A model generated the notes under the pieces. It made no database searches. It worked only from the letters and a program-made list of their open reading frames with translations, and was not told where the DNA came from. A stretch of 64,000 nucleotides of DNA, taken from Planctomycetaceae bacterium. GTDB lineage: Bacteria; Planctomycetota; Planctomycetia; Pirellulales; Pirellulaceae. The stretch lies in assembly GCA_020638995.1 (NCBI GenBank), contig JACKHM010000002.1, positions 248,001 through 312,000 of the forward strand, in the 5' to 3' direction. Positions within the stretch are counted from its first letter, which is position 1. Every line of letters begins with the position of its first letter. Below, in pieces: positions 52,971 to 61,267 of the stretch. The translations under genes were made by a program, and so were the position numbers.

Positions 52971-55304
52971 TCACGCTCTTTCGATTCGAACCGCGCACTT
53001 CTTGTAGTCAGGCTCCTTACTGATGCAATCCATCGCATCAAGCGTAACTTGATTGATCAATCGCCCTTCATCGAAGAAGGGTACGAAGACGCTACCTCGT
53101 GGTGGCGTCCCTCGACCATCGAGTTTGGCACGCAGCAGCAACTCGCCGCGCCGGCTTGTGATCTTGATGCGCATTCCGTTGGCGATGCCCAACTTTTGGG
53201 CGTCAGCGCGATTCAACTCGCAGTACGCTTCGGGAACGGCTTGATGCAGTTCCTTGATCCGTTGCGTCATGGACCCCGTGTGCCAATGCTCCAAAACGCG
53301 GCCCGTTGTGAGCCAAAACGGATACTCTTCATCGGGCAACTCGGCCGGCGGATGGAAAGGCCTCTGCCAGACAACCGCTTTCTCGTCGGTTTTCGTCGCT
53401 TTGTAGAAATGAACCCCACGTTGCTTCGTTACATACGGGTCTTCGCCAGCCGCATAGCGATAACGCGTCTCCTTGCCATCGACGACAGGCCAGCGCAAAC
53501 CACGGGCTTCTCGCAGTTGCTCGTAACTGGCGAGATCCTTGCCCTTGCCAAGTGTGAAGCTGCGATATTCTTCAAACATCGGCTGGTGCCAGTCTTCTTC
53601 GGGCCAAGGGAAGAGGTTTTCCATACCCATCCGTTTTGCAACTTGGATAATCTGCCATGCGTCTTCCTTGGCCTCGCCCGGCGGATCTACAAGCTTGTTC
53701 CAATGCTGCGTTCGGCGTTCCGTGTTGCCAAACATGCCTTCACGTTCCACCCACGCCGCCGACGGCAGTACCAAGTCCGCAGCTGCGGTGGTCGGCGTCG
53801 GATAGATGTCGCTGACAACGATAAAACGCCCATCCCCCGGAGTTCGCTCAAATCGATTCAAATTGGGCAGAGTCACCCACGGGTTTGTGACTTGAATCCA
53901 CATCGCCTTCACGTCGCCGCGGACCAAAGCGCGGAACATATCAACCGTGTGATAACCGGGCTTTGCGGGGATGGTTCCCGCTTCTAAACCCCAGATTTCT
54001 TCGGCCTTGGCTCGATGTTCATCTACCGTAACGAGCATGTCAGCGGGCAAGCGATTCGAGAGAGTACCGACTTCGCGAGCCGTTCCGCAGGCCGATGGCT
54101 GTCCCGTTAGGCTGAAAGGATTGTTGCCAGGCCGGCTGATCTTGCCAGTCAACAAATGCAAGTCGTTGATGAGGTTGTTCATCCACGTACCGCGTACGTG
54201 TTGGTTCACGCCCATACACCACAAACTGAGCGTCGAGCGTTTTTTATCGCCGTACATATCGGCCAGACTGCGAATTTGCGATTCAGGAACACCGGTCAGT
54301 TCGCTGACCTTCGCCGGAGTGTAGTCCTTCAAGAACGCTTTTAACTCTTCGAAGGAGCTTGCAACGGCTGTATCGCTGAATGTGTAATGTTCGGCCTGCT
54401 CGCCGAAGCATCCGTAGCCAATCTCGTCGATGTTCTCGTTACCGCGTTTGAAAACGAGGTTCTCTTCGACGAACGCGTGGTCCACTTTATCTTGCTCGAC
54501 GATCAAGTGCAGCAATCCATTGGCGAGAGCCAAATCAGTGCCAGGTTTGATTTCGATGTAAGCGTCCGCGAATTGCGATGTTGGTGTGAAGCGGGTGGCG
54601 ATGTCGACGATGCGCACGGCCGGATTTTGACGCTTGTGTTCCAATATGCGACTGAAGAGTACCGGGTGCATCTCTGCCATGTTGTTGCCCCAGAGAATAA
54701 AATCGTCGGCCGCTTCAAAGTCGTCATAGCAGCCCATGGGCTCGTCACTCTGAAACTGTGTCATGAACCCCATGACTGCCGACGCCATGCACAGCCGCGC
54801 ATTTGGGTCGATATTGTTGCTGCGCATTCCAGCTTTGACCCACTTCAATGCAGCATAGCCATCGAAAATAGTCCATTGTCCCGAGCCATACATCGCGACG
54901 GCTTCTGGACCGTGCTCATCGAGTGTTTCCTGGAACTTGGTGGCGATGAGATCCAGTGCCCTGTCCCAGGTGATCTTTTCAAAACCGCTGCCGTCCGGTT
55001 TACGGAGCAACGGGTGCGTCAAACGGTCTTTGCCGTACAACAACCCCGGCAAGTGATAGCCTTTCGCGCACAACAGGCCTTTGTTGACCTCGTGCAACTT
55101 GTCACCTCGAACCGCAACGACTTTGCCATCTTCGACGCCAACTTCGACGCCGCATCCCGTGCCACAAAAGCGGCATGGCGCCTTGTCCCAAGTGATCTTG
55201 TCTGAGTTGAGCAATTGCTCTTCGGTGACAATCGTCTCGTGAGAACAACCTAGCACGGCAGCTGTTGCGGTCGCGGTTGTCGCCAAAAAACCTCTGCGAT
55301 CCAT
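52971..55304 (-). CDS. napA: Periplasmic-type molybdenum nitrate reductase catalytic subunit
   Basis: 777 residues from the ATG at 55304 (an upstream in-frame start adds 28 residues without signal character). Tat signal DRRGFLATTATATAAVLGC, where C20 could also be a lipobox. [4Fe-4S] cysteines: CRFCGTGC (44, 47, 51) and C79 in GLLCAKG. Molybdenum ligand C172 in NARLCMASAV. Bis-MGD-binding blocks are present throughout, such as GNNMAEMHPV, LTGKISRPGNNPFSLTGQPSACG, LPSAAWVEREGMFGNTERR, and PFWLTTGRVLEHWHTGSMT. The protein is NapA-like and reduces nitrate to nitrite. A few residues shorter than canonical NapA. No napD chaperone is visible. Confidence 0.9.
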   Translation of the reverse strand: MDRRGFLATTATATAAVLGCSHETIVTEEQLLNSDKITWDKAPCRFCGTGCGVEVGVEDGKVVAVRGDKLHEVNKGLLCAKGYHLPGLLYGKDRLTHPLLRKPDGSGFEKITWDRALDLIATKFQETLDEHGPEAVAMYGSGQWTIFDGYAALKWVKAGMRSNNIDPNARLCMASAVMGFMTQFQSDEPMGCYDDFEAADDFILWGNNMAEMHPVLFSRILEHKRQNPAVRIVDIATRFTPTSQFADAYIEIKPGTDLALANGLLHLIVEQDKVDHAFVEENLVFKRGNENIDEIGYGCFGEQAEHYTFSDTAVASSFEELKAFLKDYTPAKVSELTGVPESQIRSLADMYGDKKRSTLSLWCMGVNQHVRGTWMNNLINDLHLLTGKISRPGNNPFSLTGQPSACGTAREVGTLSNRLPADMLVTVDEHRAKAEEIWGLEAGTIPAKPGYHTVDMFRALVRGDVKAMWIQVTNPWVTLPNLNRFERTPGDGRFIVVSDIYPTPTTAAADLVLPSAAWVEREGMFGNTERRTQHWNKLVDPPGEAKEDAWQIIQVAKRMGMENLFPWPEEDWHQPMFEEYRSFTLGKGKDLASYEQLREARGLRWPVVDGKETRYRYAAGEDPYVTKQRGVHFYKATKTDEKAVVWQRPFHPPAELPDEEYPFWLTTGRVLEHWHTGSMTQRIKELHQAVPEAYCELNRADAQKLGIANGMRIKITSRRGELLLRAKLDGRGTPPRGSVFVPFFDEGRLINQVTLDAMDCISKEPDYKKCAVRIERA

Positions 55305-55413
55305 AGCGATTTGCCTTTTCAAACGTGAAGTCACCGAGTGACACGACTGGCTTGTCCAACTGCGAGTGTGCATTGTTGACAGCTTCAATCGGTCCGCTCC
55401 TGGGGACGCAATA

Positions 55414-57318
55414 TTAACGATTCACGACGCCTTCGAGCCGCAGTGGATTGTTTGCCGCCTGCCGTTCAGCATTCGCAGATTCCGCGGCACTTGCGTCTGC
55501 ATTGTCTGTCGCAGCTTCCTCGGCAGGCTTGTTTGTATCAGCATCGGCGGCGTTCGAAGGTGTGGCATCGGAGGTACTCGCAGCAGGCGTATTGTCCGAT
55601 GCTGCGTCGGCGGCCGCGGCGTCGCTGTCGGCTTGCGATTGCTTCACCTCGTCGGCGATACCCGCATGAATCGCGGCATGGTCGCCAGTGAATTTGATTT
55701 TGTTCTTCTCGTACCACTTGTGTTCGGGCCGAGCCAGAATCTCATCAATTACAGTTAGAACTGCCTGGGCCGCATCGCCTTTTCCCGCAGACGTCGCGTG
55801 CTCAGCGATCTCGCGAGCCTGTGGAATTAGCTCTTGGTAAAATCGTTCCGCAACTTCATACATGCCATGCCAGTGAGCATAGTCCGGAGCCATCATCGAA
55901 GCTCCGTGTCGAGCTCGCCGACCTTCGTGATGCCACAAATAGAACCAGGTCCATTCGATTTCGTCATCGAATTGTGCTTTGCTGATCAATTTGTTATTCG
56001 TCAGCGCCGCCATGATCGCCTCTCCCGGCTTGGCAAATTTCTCGTTGTAGTTGACGACGAAGTCATCGTACTGTTGGTAGAAGGCATTGATGTAGTTCTG
56101 CGTGTGGCAATGCAGGCAGACTTGTTGCATATTTTGGCGCTTGTCTTGCCAAGTGCTGGTCACTGTCTGCCGCCGCTTGGCAGCGTCCGTCTCTTTCACA
56201 ATTTTGCCATTAATGTCTGTATCCATGACCGCGCTGACGGGCGGGCGATTCGTCCACGAGAGTCGTTCGCCCGGGTCATGGGTGATCTTTTCTCCGTTCA
56301 ACGTATTCGCCGACATGTGACAAGATGCGCATGTCGGAGCTTGAGTGTAATCGCGGCCAAGTACCCATTCTTTCGCGTCGAGATTCATATGCTCTTTCAA
56401 GTCGCGGAAGGCAACTCCGTGCTTTGATTCTTCGTAAATCTCCTTCTGCGGATGATCCGGACCAAGATGACACTTGCCACAGTTCTCGGGCTGACGCGCA
56501 CGGCGCGGTGAAAAGTCGTGACGCGAATGGCACGCCGAGCAAGACCCCAGTGAGCCGTCGAGGTTCAAGCGACCGATGCCTGTATTGGGCCAGGAACTGG
56601 CAGTGAGAACCGGTCGACCGCTGGCATCGTGCTTGACCAGTGCAACTGCGTCAAGGTTGGTTGGCTTGCCTGTCGCATCGGGCTTGAGTTGATCAACAGT
56701 AATCACGCTTCCATCGGTTCCTTCGAGCCCTATCTTGCTGCCGTGGCATTGCTTACAGCCGACATTCACGCTGGCCATGCCATCCACCGTCTGGATCGCC
56801 ATCCCAGGCGTGGGAGAGTGTGGGTTGAATCGAGTCAGGGTTTCGACGATGTTGCCTTGATCATCCCTGATATCTTCGCGAAATCCTTCCACAACTTCAG
56901 CCAATCGATTGTCCAACGACGCGAGGATGTTGCCGGCCTTGGCATGGTGGCTGCGTTCAAATTCCTTATGTTCGTTTTGATGGCAGTGCCCACAATCTCG
57001 CGGCGTGACGACGGTGGCAATCGTTTGTCCATAGTGAGTAAAGGCATCTACATCGTCAGTTTCAGCCTTATGGCACTCGATGCAACCAACGCCCTTAACC
57101 GCATGTGTGCTTCCTTTCCAGTGATCGATGATGCCCGGCGACGACTTGGCGTGACATTCCACGCACTGGCGGGATTTCACAGGCACAGCGATATGGTGTG
57201 GTACGAGGCCCGCCTCTTGATTTTTGCGGGTCACTTCCACCCACTGAACGAAAACCAGCGACAGCAGAAAGATGAAACCAAGAATCGCAATGATGATTTG
57301 TTTAGCTCGTAGACTCAT
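55414..57318 (-). CDS. Membrane-anchored octaheme cytochrome c, HAO family
   Basis: 634 residues. Membrane helix at 8-27. Eight CxxCH motifs: C52, C79, C109, C188, C260, C280, C330 and C401. The core is of the hydroxylamine oxidoreductase type, with SHHAKAGN after heme three, DHPQKEIYEESKHGVAF after heme six, CASCHMS, and the late DYAHWHGMYEVAERFYQEL. Residues about 560-630 are an Ala/Asp/Ser-rich tail. HAO-family proteins oxidise hydroxylamine or hydrazine, or in nitrate reducers reduce nitrite. I cannot tell from sequence alone which applies, nor whether the tyrosine crosslink of true HAO exists. It lies between cytochrome b and napA. Confidence 0.88.
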   Translation of the reverse strand: MSLRAKQIIIAILGFIFLLSLVFVQWVEVTRKNQEAGLVPHHIAVPVKSRQCVECHAKSSPGIIDHWKGSTHAVKGVGCIECHKAETDDVDAFTHYGQTIATVVTPRDCGHCHQNEHKEFERSHHAKAGNILASLDNRLAEVVEGFREDIRDDQGNIVETLTRFNPHSPTPGMAIQTVDGMASVNVGCKQCHGSKIGLEGTDGSVITVDQLKPDATGKPTNLDAVALVKHDASGRPVLTASSWPNTGIGRLNLDGSLGSCSACHSRHDFSPRRARQPENCGKCHLGPDHPQKEIYEESKHGVAFRDLKEHMNLDAKEWVLGRDYTQAPTCASCHMSANTLNGEKITHDPGERLSWTNRPPVSAVMDTDINGKIVKETDAAKRRQTVTSTWQDKRQNMQQVCLHCHTQNYINAFYQQYDDFVVNYNEKFAKPGEAIMAALTNNKLISKAQFDDEIEWTWFYLWHHEGRRARHGASMMAPDYAHWHGMYEVAERFYQELIPQAREIAEHATSAGKGDAAQAVLTVIDEILARPEHKWYEKNKIKFTGDHAAIHAGIADEVKQSQADSDAAAADAASDNTPAASTSDATPSNAADADTNKPAEEAATDNADASAAESANAERQAANNPLRLEGVVNR

Positions 57319-57370
57319 CTTCCTCTCGCTTCCAACTCCAGGAATGATTTGATGTGGTACGCTCGCGATC

Positions 57371-58420
57371 CTAATGCGTTACGACAGCTTCCCAAACAGT
57401 TAATCCAACTAGCAACAGCGTGGCGACAATGCCGATGTACACGCTGATTTCCTCTTTGCCTGTGACCTTTCGCAACGCCCCGTCAATCCACGGCCAAAGA
57501 AACATGGCGCCTACGATGAAGCCCGTGCTTAGCACGGCGAACGAAAGAGAGAACAGTTTCAGCCATCGGAATGAAACGTAGAACCACCACTCGGGTTTGA
57601 TTACTTCCGGCGTTGTCAGCGGGTCAGCTTTTGGTCCCATCATGACGGGAAAAATCGTGGAGATGGCGCTGAGCATGATCATCAACACCAAGCCAATTGT
57701 CAGTTCGGTGAGCAAATGATCGGGGAAAAAGTTGAAGTGACGCGGCGCGTCTTCTGATTCCCCCTCGAATCGAAACTCTGTTACGCCATGCAGACGAATG
57801 AAGACGATATGGACAGCGATCAGCAAGATCATCGTCGTAGGCAACACCGCCGCGTGCAGGATATAAAATCGCGACAGAGTGCGCTCGTTATAGCTGTCAC
57901 CCGCAAGCAGCATCTGTTTTGCAAAACGTCCTGCCACCGGCACCGCGTCGCTAATATTGGCGGCGACGGTCGCGCCCCAGTAGCTCAGTTGCTCGAACGC
58001 CAAGCTGTATCCCGTGAATCCGATCAGCAACGTACACATCAGCAAGCACATGCCAATTAGCCAATTGACCTCGCGTGGGCGCCGATAGGCTCCGGTGAAG
58101 TAGACTCGCATTTGATGCAAGATCACCGCAGCGATCATAAACGTCGCGGCCCATTTGTGCATACTACGAATGAACCAACCGTAGCTTGCTTGTTCGGTGA
58201 TGTAGGCGATCGAGTCGTATGCCGTCGTTGCAGATGGCTGGTAGTAGAACGCAAGCAGGATGCCCGTGAGAATCTGCACCACGAACAAATAGGCGGGTGT
58301 CCCTCCCAGGCAGAACCACCATCGTTTCAGATGGTATGGGACGGGCTCGTTTGTTAGTTCTTCGAGCTGTGCGCCGCTTACTGGAACGCGTTCGGAGAGC
58401 CACTCTGCAATGCGTGACAA
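57371..58420 (-). CDS. Cytochrome b of a bc/b6f-like complex
   Basis: 349 residues, about 8 membrane helices, as b6 plus part of subunit IV. Heme ligand pairs are spaced 14 apart: HKWAATFMIAAVILH and, in the fourth helix, HAAVLPTTMILLIAVH. The Qo loop motif reads KPEWWFYVSFRW where PEWY is typical; W replaces Y. GYSLAFEQLSYWGATVAANI is also typical. Its stop is 52 bases before the octaheme start, and its start is three bases after the Rieske stop. It should oxidise quinol and pass one electron to the Rieske centre. Confidence 0.93.
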   Translation of the reverse strand: MSRIAEWLSERVPVSGAQLEELTNEPVPYHLKRWWFCLGGTPAYLFVVQILTGILLAFYYQPSATTAYDSIAYITEQASYGWFIRSMHKWAATFMIAAVILHQMRVYFTGAYRRPREVNWLIGMCLLMCTLLIGFTGYSLAFEQLSYWGATVAANISDAVPVAGRFAKQMLLAGDSYNERTLSRFYILHAAVLPTTMILLIAVHIVFIRLHGVTEFRFEGESEDAPRHFNFFPDHLLTELTIGLVLMIMLSAISTIFPVMMGPKADPLTTPEVIKPEWWFYVSFRWLKLFSLSFAVLSTGFIVGAMFLWPWIDGALRKVTGKEEISVYIGIVATLLLVGLTVWEAVVTH

Positions 58421-58423
58421 GAC

Positions 58424-58981
58424 CTATGCCTCCACCTGTTCGGAACCGTTATGCCGCGATGGCTTGGGCACGGAGGCGACTTGCGTACCGGTATCCAGGA
58501 CGGAGCGCAAGGGAACTTCAATGAACAACAAACCGTTTTCGACCAACAATGGGAATCGTGACAGTTGCTGTCCAGCTGCTGCCGGAGGTCCTTCCGTCGG
58601 ATTGCCCTGCGGATCAAATGCCCCGTTATGGCAGGGACAAAAGAATCGATCGTTTTGCGATTCCCAATGCACTGCACAGCCTAAGTGGGGGCAAACACTG
58701 GAAAGAGCAACGAAGTCGTCAGCCGAGTTTCCTTCGCTTTGCCGTGCAACGACCACCTTGGCTCCACTCGGTGTTATGTAGGGTAACGACTCGCCAATAG
58801 ATAACTCGTCCGTACGACAAAGGAACTGCCAACCGATCGCATCGCCGTCTCCCGCATGGAGAAATCGAACGGCCATAAAGCCGAGCGTGCCGTAACCCGC
58901 CGCTAAGCCGCTTGCCATTGCAGATGATTCGATAAACTTGCGGCGGTCCACAGACCCGCGAGCAGATTCTTCCGCCATCAT
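58424..58981 (-). CDS. Rieske [2Fe-2S] protein
   Basis: 185 residues. Tat-type anchor VDRRKFIESSAMASGLAAGYGTLGFMAVRF. Cluster ligands: CPHLGC (box 1) and CPCHNGAF (box 2). A late Pro-rich GPPAA loop follows the second box. First gene of the Rieske, cytochrome b, octaheme, napA, tetraheme unit. It forms the high-potential arm of the quinol oxidising complex. Confidence 0.95.
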   Translation of the reverse strand: MMAEESARGSVDRRKFIESSAMASGLAAGYGTLGFMAVRFLHAGDGDAIGWQFLCRTDELSIGESLPYITPSGAKVVVARQSEGNSADDFVALSSVCPHLGCAVHWESQNDRFFCPCHNGAFDPQGNPTEGPPAAAGQQLSRFPLLVENGLLFIEVPLRSVLDTGTQVASVPKPSRHNGSEQVEA

Positions 58982-59094
58982 CTATTCTGTTCCGCCGTTA
59001 GAAAGTCGATGTGTGGGACCGTAGCCGAACGATTCGTTAGATGTTTGAGTCGGCACAGTTAGAGATCTTTCTTAACTTACTTCGATTCGTCAAT

Positions 59095-59115
59095 CATGTG
59101 TGCGGAACTGCACAC
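59095..59115. promoter_or_regulatory. Inverted-repeat operator candidate upstream of the Rieske operon
   Basis: CATGTGTGCG then GCACAC: a six-base inverted repeat (GTGTGC / GCACAC) with six bases between. A related site, sharing 16 of 21 positions, lies at 61439-61459. Located 114 bases upstream of the Rieske start and 35 bases beyond the end of the upstream stress-protein gene. Confidence 0.4.
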
Positions 59116-59121
59116 CAATGG

Positions 59122-59135
59122 TTGATGTGAATAAT
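59122..59135. promoter_or_regulatory. FNR/CRP-like half-conserved box
   Basis: TTGATGTGAATAAT: the left half fits the FNR consensus TTGAT, the right half only partly (ATCAA expected). Lies 141 bases before the Rieske start. Weak by-eye match only. Confidence 0.22.
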
Positions 59136-59149
59136 TCGAAGGCGTGTTG

Positions 59150-59578
59150 CTAAGATCTCAGTACCAATACGGGGCAGTGAGCGAGTCGCACTACTCGTTC
59201 CGCCACTGAACCAATTAACATCCGTTTTATCCCGGTGCGTCCGTGAGAAGGTAAGACGATCAAATCGCAACCTTCCCGCTCTGCGACCGCAGCAATCTCG
59301 TGGCCTGGATCACCAATGACGACGTCCATTTGAACCTCTCGGTACCGCGCATCGGAGAGCCGCTCGCGAAGTGCTTTGATTGCGTGCTTGATTCGAGACT
59401 CGGAATCTACCGTCTGCCACAACTCTCCTGGCTCCATGGGTGACAAATCTTGGAGAACGTAGACAATGGTCAAATCGCTCGCGTTTTCGACCAGCGCTAA
59501 CGCCGAATCTACCGCCGTAAACGACTCTTCGGAGAAGTCGACCGGAACCAGTACTTTCTTCTTGGCAAACCAATTCAC
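59150..59578 (-). CDS. Universal stress protein (UspA-type)
   Basis: 142 residues. Starts KKKVLVPVDFSEESFTAVDSALAL and ends with the ATP-binding signature GRTGIKRMLIGSVAERVVRLAHCPVLVLRS (G-x2-G-x9-G-S). Ribosome-binding site GGAGTGAG just before the ATG. Cytoplasmic, ATP-binding type. Encoded next to a respiratory operon with a second universal stress protein and a CBS protein, a combination common in anaerobic or energy-stress regulons. Confidence 0.93.
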   Translation of the reverse strand: MNWFAKKKVLVPVDFSEESFTAVDSALALVENASDLTIVYVLQDLSPMEPGELWQTVDSESRIKHAIKALRERLSDARYREVQMDVVIGDPGHEIAAVAEREGCDLIVLPSHGRTGIKRMLIGSVAERVVRLAHCPVLVLRS

Positions 59579-59619
59579 AGCTCACTCCTTTCCACTTTGA
59601 ACAAGACGCTTTGTGCGAT

Positions 59620-60054
59620 CTATTGGACCACTCCGAGGCGCGAGGGCAACGCGGGGCTATCGAGCCGAGCTTGCTGTACGCTGCGAATATGCTTGTGGCA
59701 TTCGACGCAGTTCAGAGTGACCTGGATGAAGGCCAGAGTCGCTCCCTCTAGATTTTGTCTGCGGGCCGTCTCGGTCAAAGCTCTAGTGTTGCGCCGAAAG
59801 AGTTCGCTATGGTGAGCGTACTCAGCGGTTTGAAGTACATTCCAGCCAGCCTCTTCGCTCAACAATGTCAGCGCTTGGGAACTCTTCGCGATCTGGTCAA
59901 AGTCTTCGACGGCAAGCCCCTCCAGGATACTCTGCGAGTGCGCTAGTTTGGCATGCATGAAAGTCTCGACAGGCTTTTCCGGCTGTTCTGCGTCTGTCGT
60001 GTTCAACGACACGACGACGCCTAAGATCAAGGTCAGTGCAGTTGAACATCTCAT
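59620..60054 (-). CDS. Exported monoheme cytochrome c'-like protein
   Basis: 144 residues from the ATG at 60054, with AAGGAG seven bases upstream. Signal peptide RCSTALTLILGVVVSLNTTDAE. The mature part is a helical bundle with the single heme motif CVECHKHIR near the C-terminus (residues 116-120). Placement of the heme at the end of a four-helix bundle is typical for cytochrome c'-type proteins. It probably carries electrons or binds NO in the periplasm. It is flanked by two universal stress protein genes. Confidence 0.78.
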   Translation of the reverse strand: MRCSTALTLILGVVVSLNTTDAEQPEKPVETFMHAKLAHSQSILEGLAVEDFDQIAKSSQALTLLSEEAGWNVLQTAEYAHHSELFRRNTRALTETARRQNLEGATLAFIQVTLNCVECHKHIRSVQQARLDSPALPSRLGVVQ

Positions 60055-60080
60055 GCTAGGACTCCTTAAAAACTTACAAT

Positions 60081-60100
60081 GCACAAATTCGAATTCGTGC
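60081..60100. promoter_or_regulatory. Near-palindrome in cytochrome c'-like gene leader
   Basis: GCACAAATTCGAATTCGTGC, a 20-base palindrome with one mismatched pair, 27 bases before the start of the cytochrome gene. Possible operator for this gene. No known factor is assigned. Confidence 0.35.
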
Positions 60101-60223
60101 TTCGTTGCAGCTCAATTGCCGGCTTACATGCGACTGGCTCCACCAGCTAGAACCCGCAACGTAATTCAACTTGGGGATCACCGGCACAGCCAGTGCATCC
60201 CAAATGCTGGTTGTAACAAAGCA

Positions 60224-60667
60224 CTAGGCGTCTGTCGTTACCTTTTCCGGCTTTCGATAGCTCAACACCGGGCACTTCGCTCGGCGGACAATTGCTTCCG
60301 CGACACTTCCCATCAGCAGTCGGGACAGCCCCGTACGTCCATGTGTGCCAAGTACAATCATGTCAACGCCTTCTTCTTCGGCCAATCGCACGACCGCATT
60401 TGCCGGGTCACCCGTGACAAGTCGATGCTCGTAGGGCACCGCTGGGTCCGTGGGCTCGACCTTATGGAGCATCTTGAGCAAGTCCTCAGTGGCCGGCTCT
60501 GGGATGCCGTAATACAACTCGCCACCGCCGTACGCAGTGGGCGGCTCCTCGACATGCACAATCAACAGCGTCGCGCCGGTATCTCGAGCCAGCGATGTCG
60601 CGAGCGCAAGCGCCGCGTCTCCTGTGTGTGAGAAGTCTGTTGGGAACAGGATCTTTGTGGCTTTCAT
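60224..60667 (-). CDS. Universal stress protein (UspA-type)
   Basis: 147 residues from the ATG at 60667, with GAGGAGG upstream. KATKILFPTDFSHTGDAALALATSLARDTGATLLIVHVEEPP, then VDMIVLGTHGRTGLSRLLMGSVAEAIVRRAKCPVLSYRKP (ATP signature complete). Separate from the other copy at 59150 and not a recent duplicate. Likely co-regulated with the nearby respiratory genes. Confidence 0.93.
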   Translation of the reverse strand: MKATKILFPTDFSHTGDAALALATSLARDTGATLLIVHVEEPPTAYGGGELYYGIPEPATEDLLKMLHKVEPTDPAVPYEHRLVTGDPANAVVRLAEEEGVDMIVLGTHGRTGLSRLLMGSVAEAIVRRAKCPVLSYRKPEKVTTDA

Positions 60668-60728
60668 GGCAACTCCTCCTCGTAACATTGTGACCTTGTT
60701 GTGGTCCGACTGTCTTTACAGTTGACGC

Positions 60729-60768
60729 AATTGGTGGGCCAAGAAGCGAACTTCTTGGCCCTCCAATT
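60729..60768. terminator. Long hairpin between CBS and stress-protein genes
   Basis: GGGCCAAGAAG-CGAA-CTTCTTGGCCC: a perfect 11-bp stem at 60736-60761, extended by AATTGG/CCAATT beyond a T-T mismatch. It starts just after the CBS gene's stop codon on the minus strand. No strong T tract on that strand, so it may be a terminator, an RNA stabiliser or an attenuator between the two genes. Confidence 0.55.
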
Positions 60769-61267
60769 ACGTTTTCTTCAATTCGTCGACGGCCACTTCT
60801 TCGATTGCGTTCATCATCGCGGCGATTACATCCATCGTGCTCACAACTCCCACCAGTTCGTGACCGTCCAATACGGGCATATGGTGAATGTGTCCCGAAC
60901 ACATGATTCGCGCGGCATTGAGAAGCGACAGATCGGGGCTCGCCGACTGAACACCATCCGACATGTAGTTACTGACGAGATCGTTCGACGTTTTGGTCTC
61001 TAATGGACCATTCAGGCCTCGTTGTGTCAAAACCTGCGACTCGACATCGTGGTGATTGCCAGAGTTGTCTCGCCGTAGGAAATCGGTCGCGCTGAGAATT
61101 CCCACACAACACCCTTGCTCATCGATAACGGGCGCAGAGGAAACGCCGTGCGCGGCGAACACCGCTGCCGCTTCGCTCATGCTCTGCCCCGTAGACACCT
61201 CGACAACAGACCGCGACATAACATCCGCAACTTTCAACGATAACATCCGATTCATTGCAGTTCGCAT
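60767..61267 (-). CDS. CBS-domain pair protein
   Basis: 166 residues from the ATG at 61267, with GGGGAGA upstream. Two CBS motifs: first KVADVMSRSVVEVSTGQSMSEAAAVFAAHGVSSAPVIDEQGCCVGILSATDFLRR, second VSNYMSDGVQSASPDLSLLNAARIMCSGHIHHMPVLDGHELVGVVSTMDVIAAM. A Bateman module binding an adenosine nucleotide; stand-alone, with no enzyme part. Probable energy-sensing regulator of the adjacent block. Divergent from the NtrC-type regulator. Confidence 0.93.
   Translation of the reverse strand: MRTAMNRMLSLKVADVMSRSVVEVSTGQSMSEAAAVFAAHGVSSAPVIDEQGCCVGILSATDFLRRDNSGNHHDVESQVLTQRGLNGPLETKTSNDLVSNYMSDGVQSASPDLSLLNAARIMCSGHIHHMPVLDGHELVGVVSTMDVIAAMMNAIEEVAVDELKKT

Noticed and set aside
53049..53987. 312-codon plus-strand frame antisense to napA
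   Set aside because: Shadow of NapA; no family match and no start signal. The same applies to 54387-55205.
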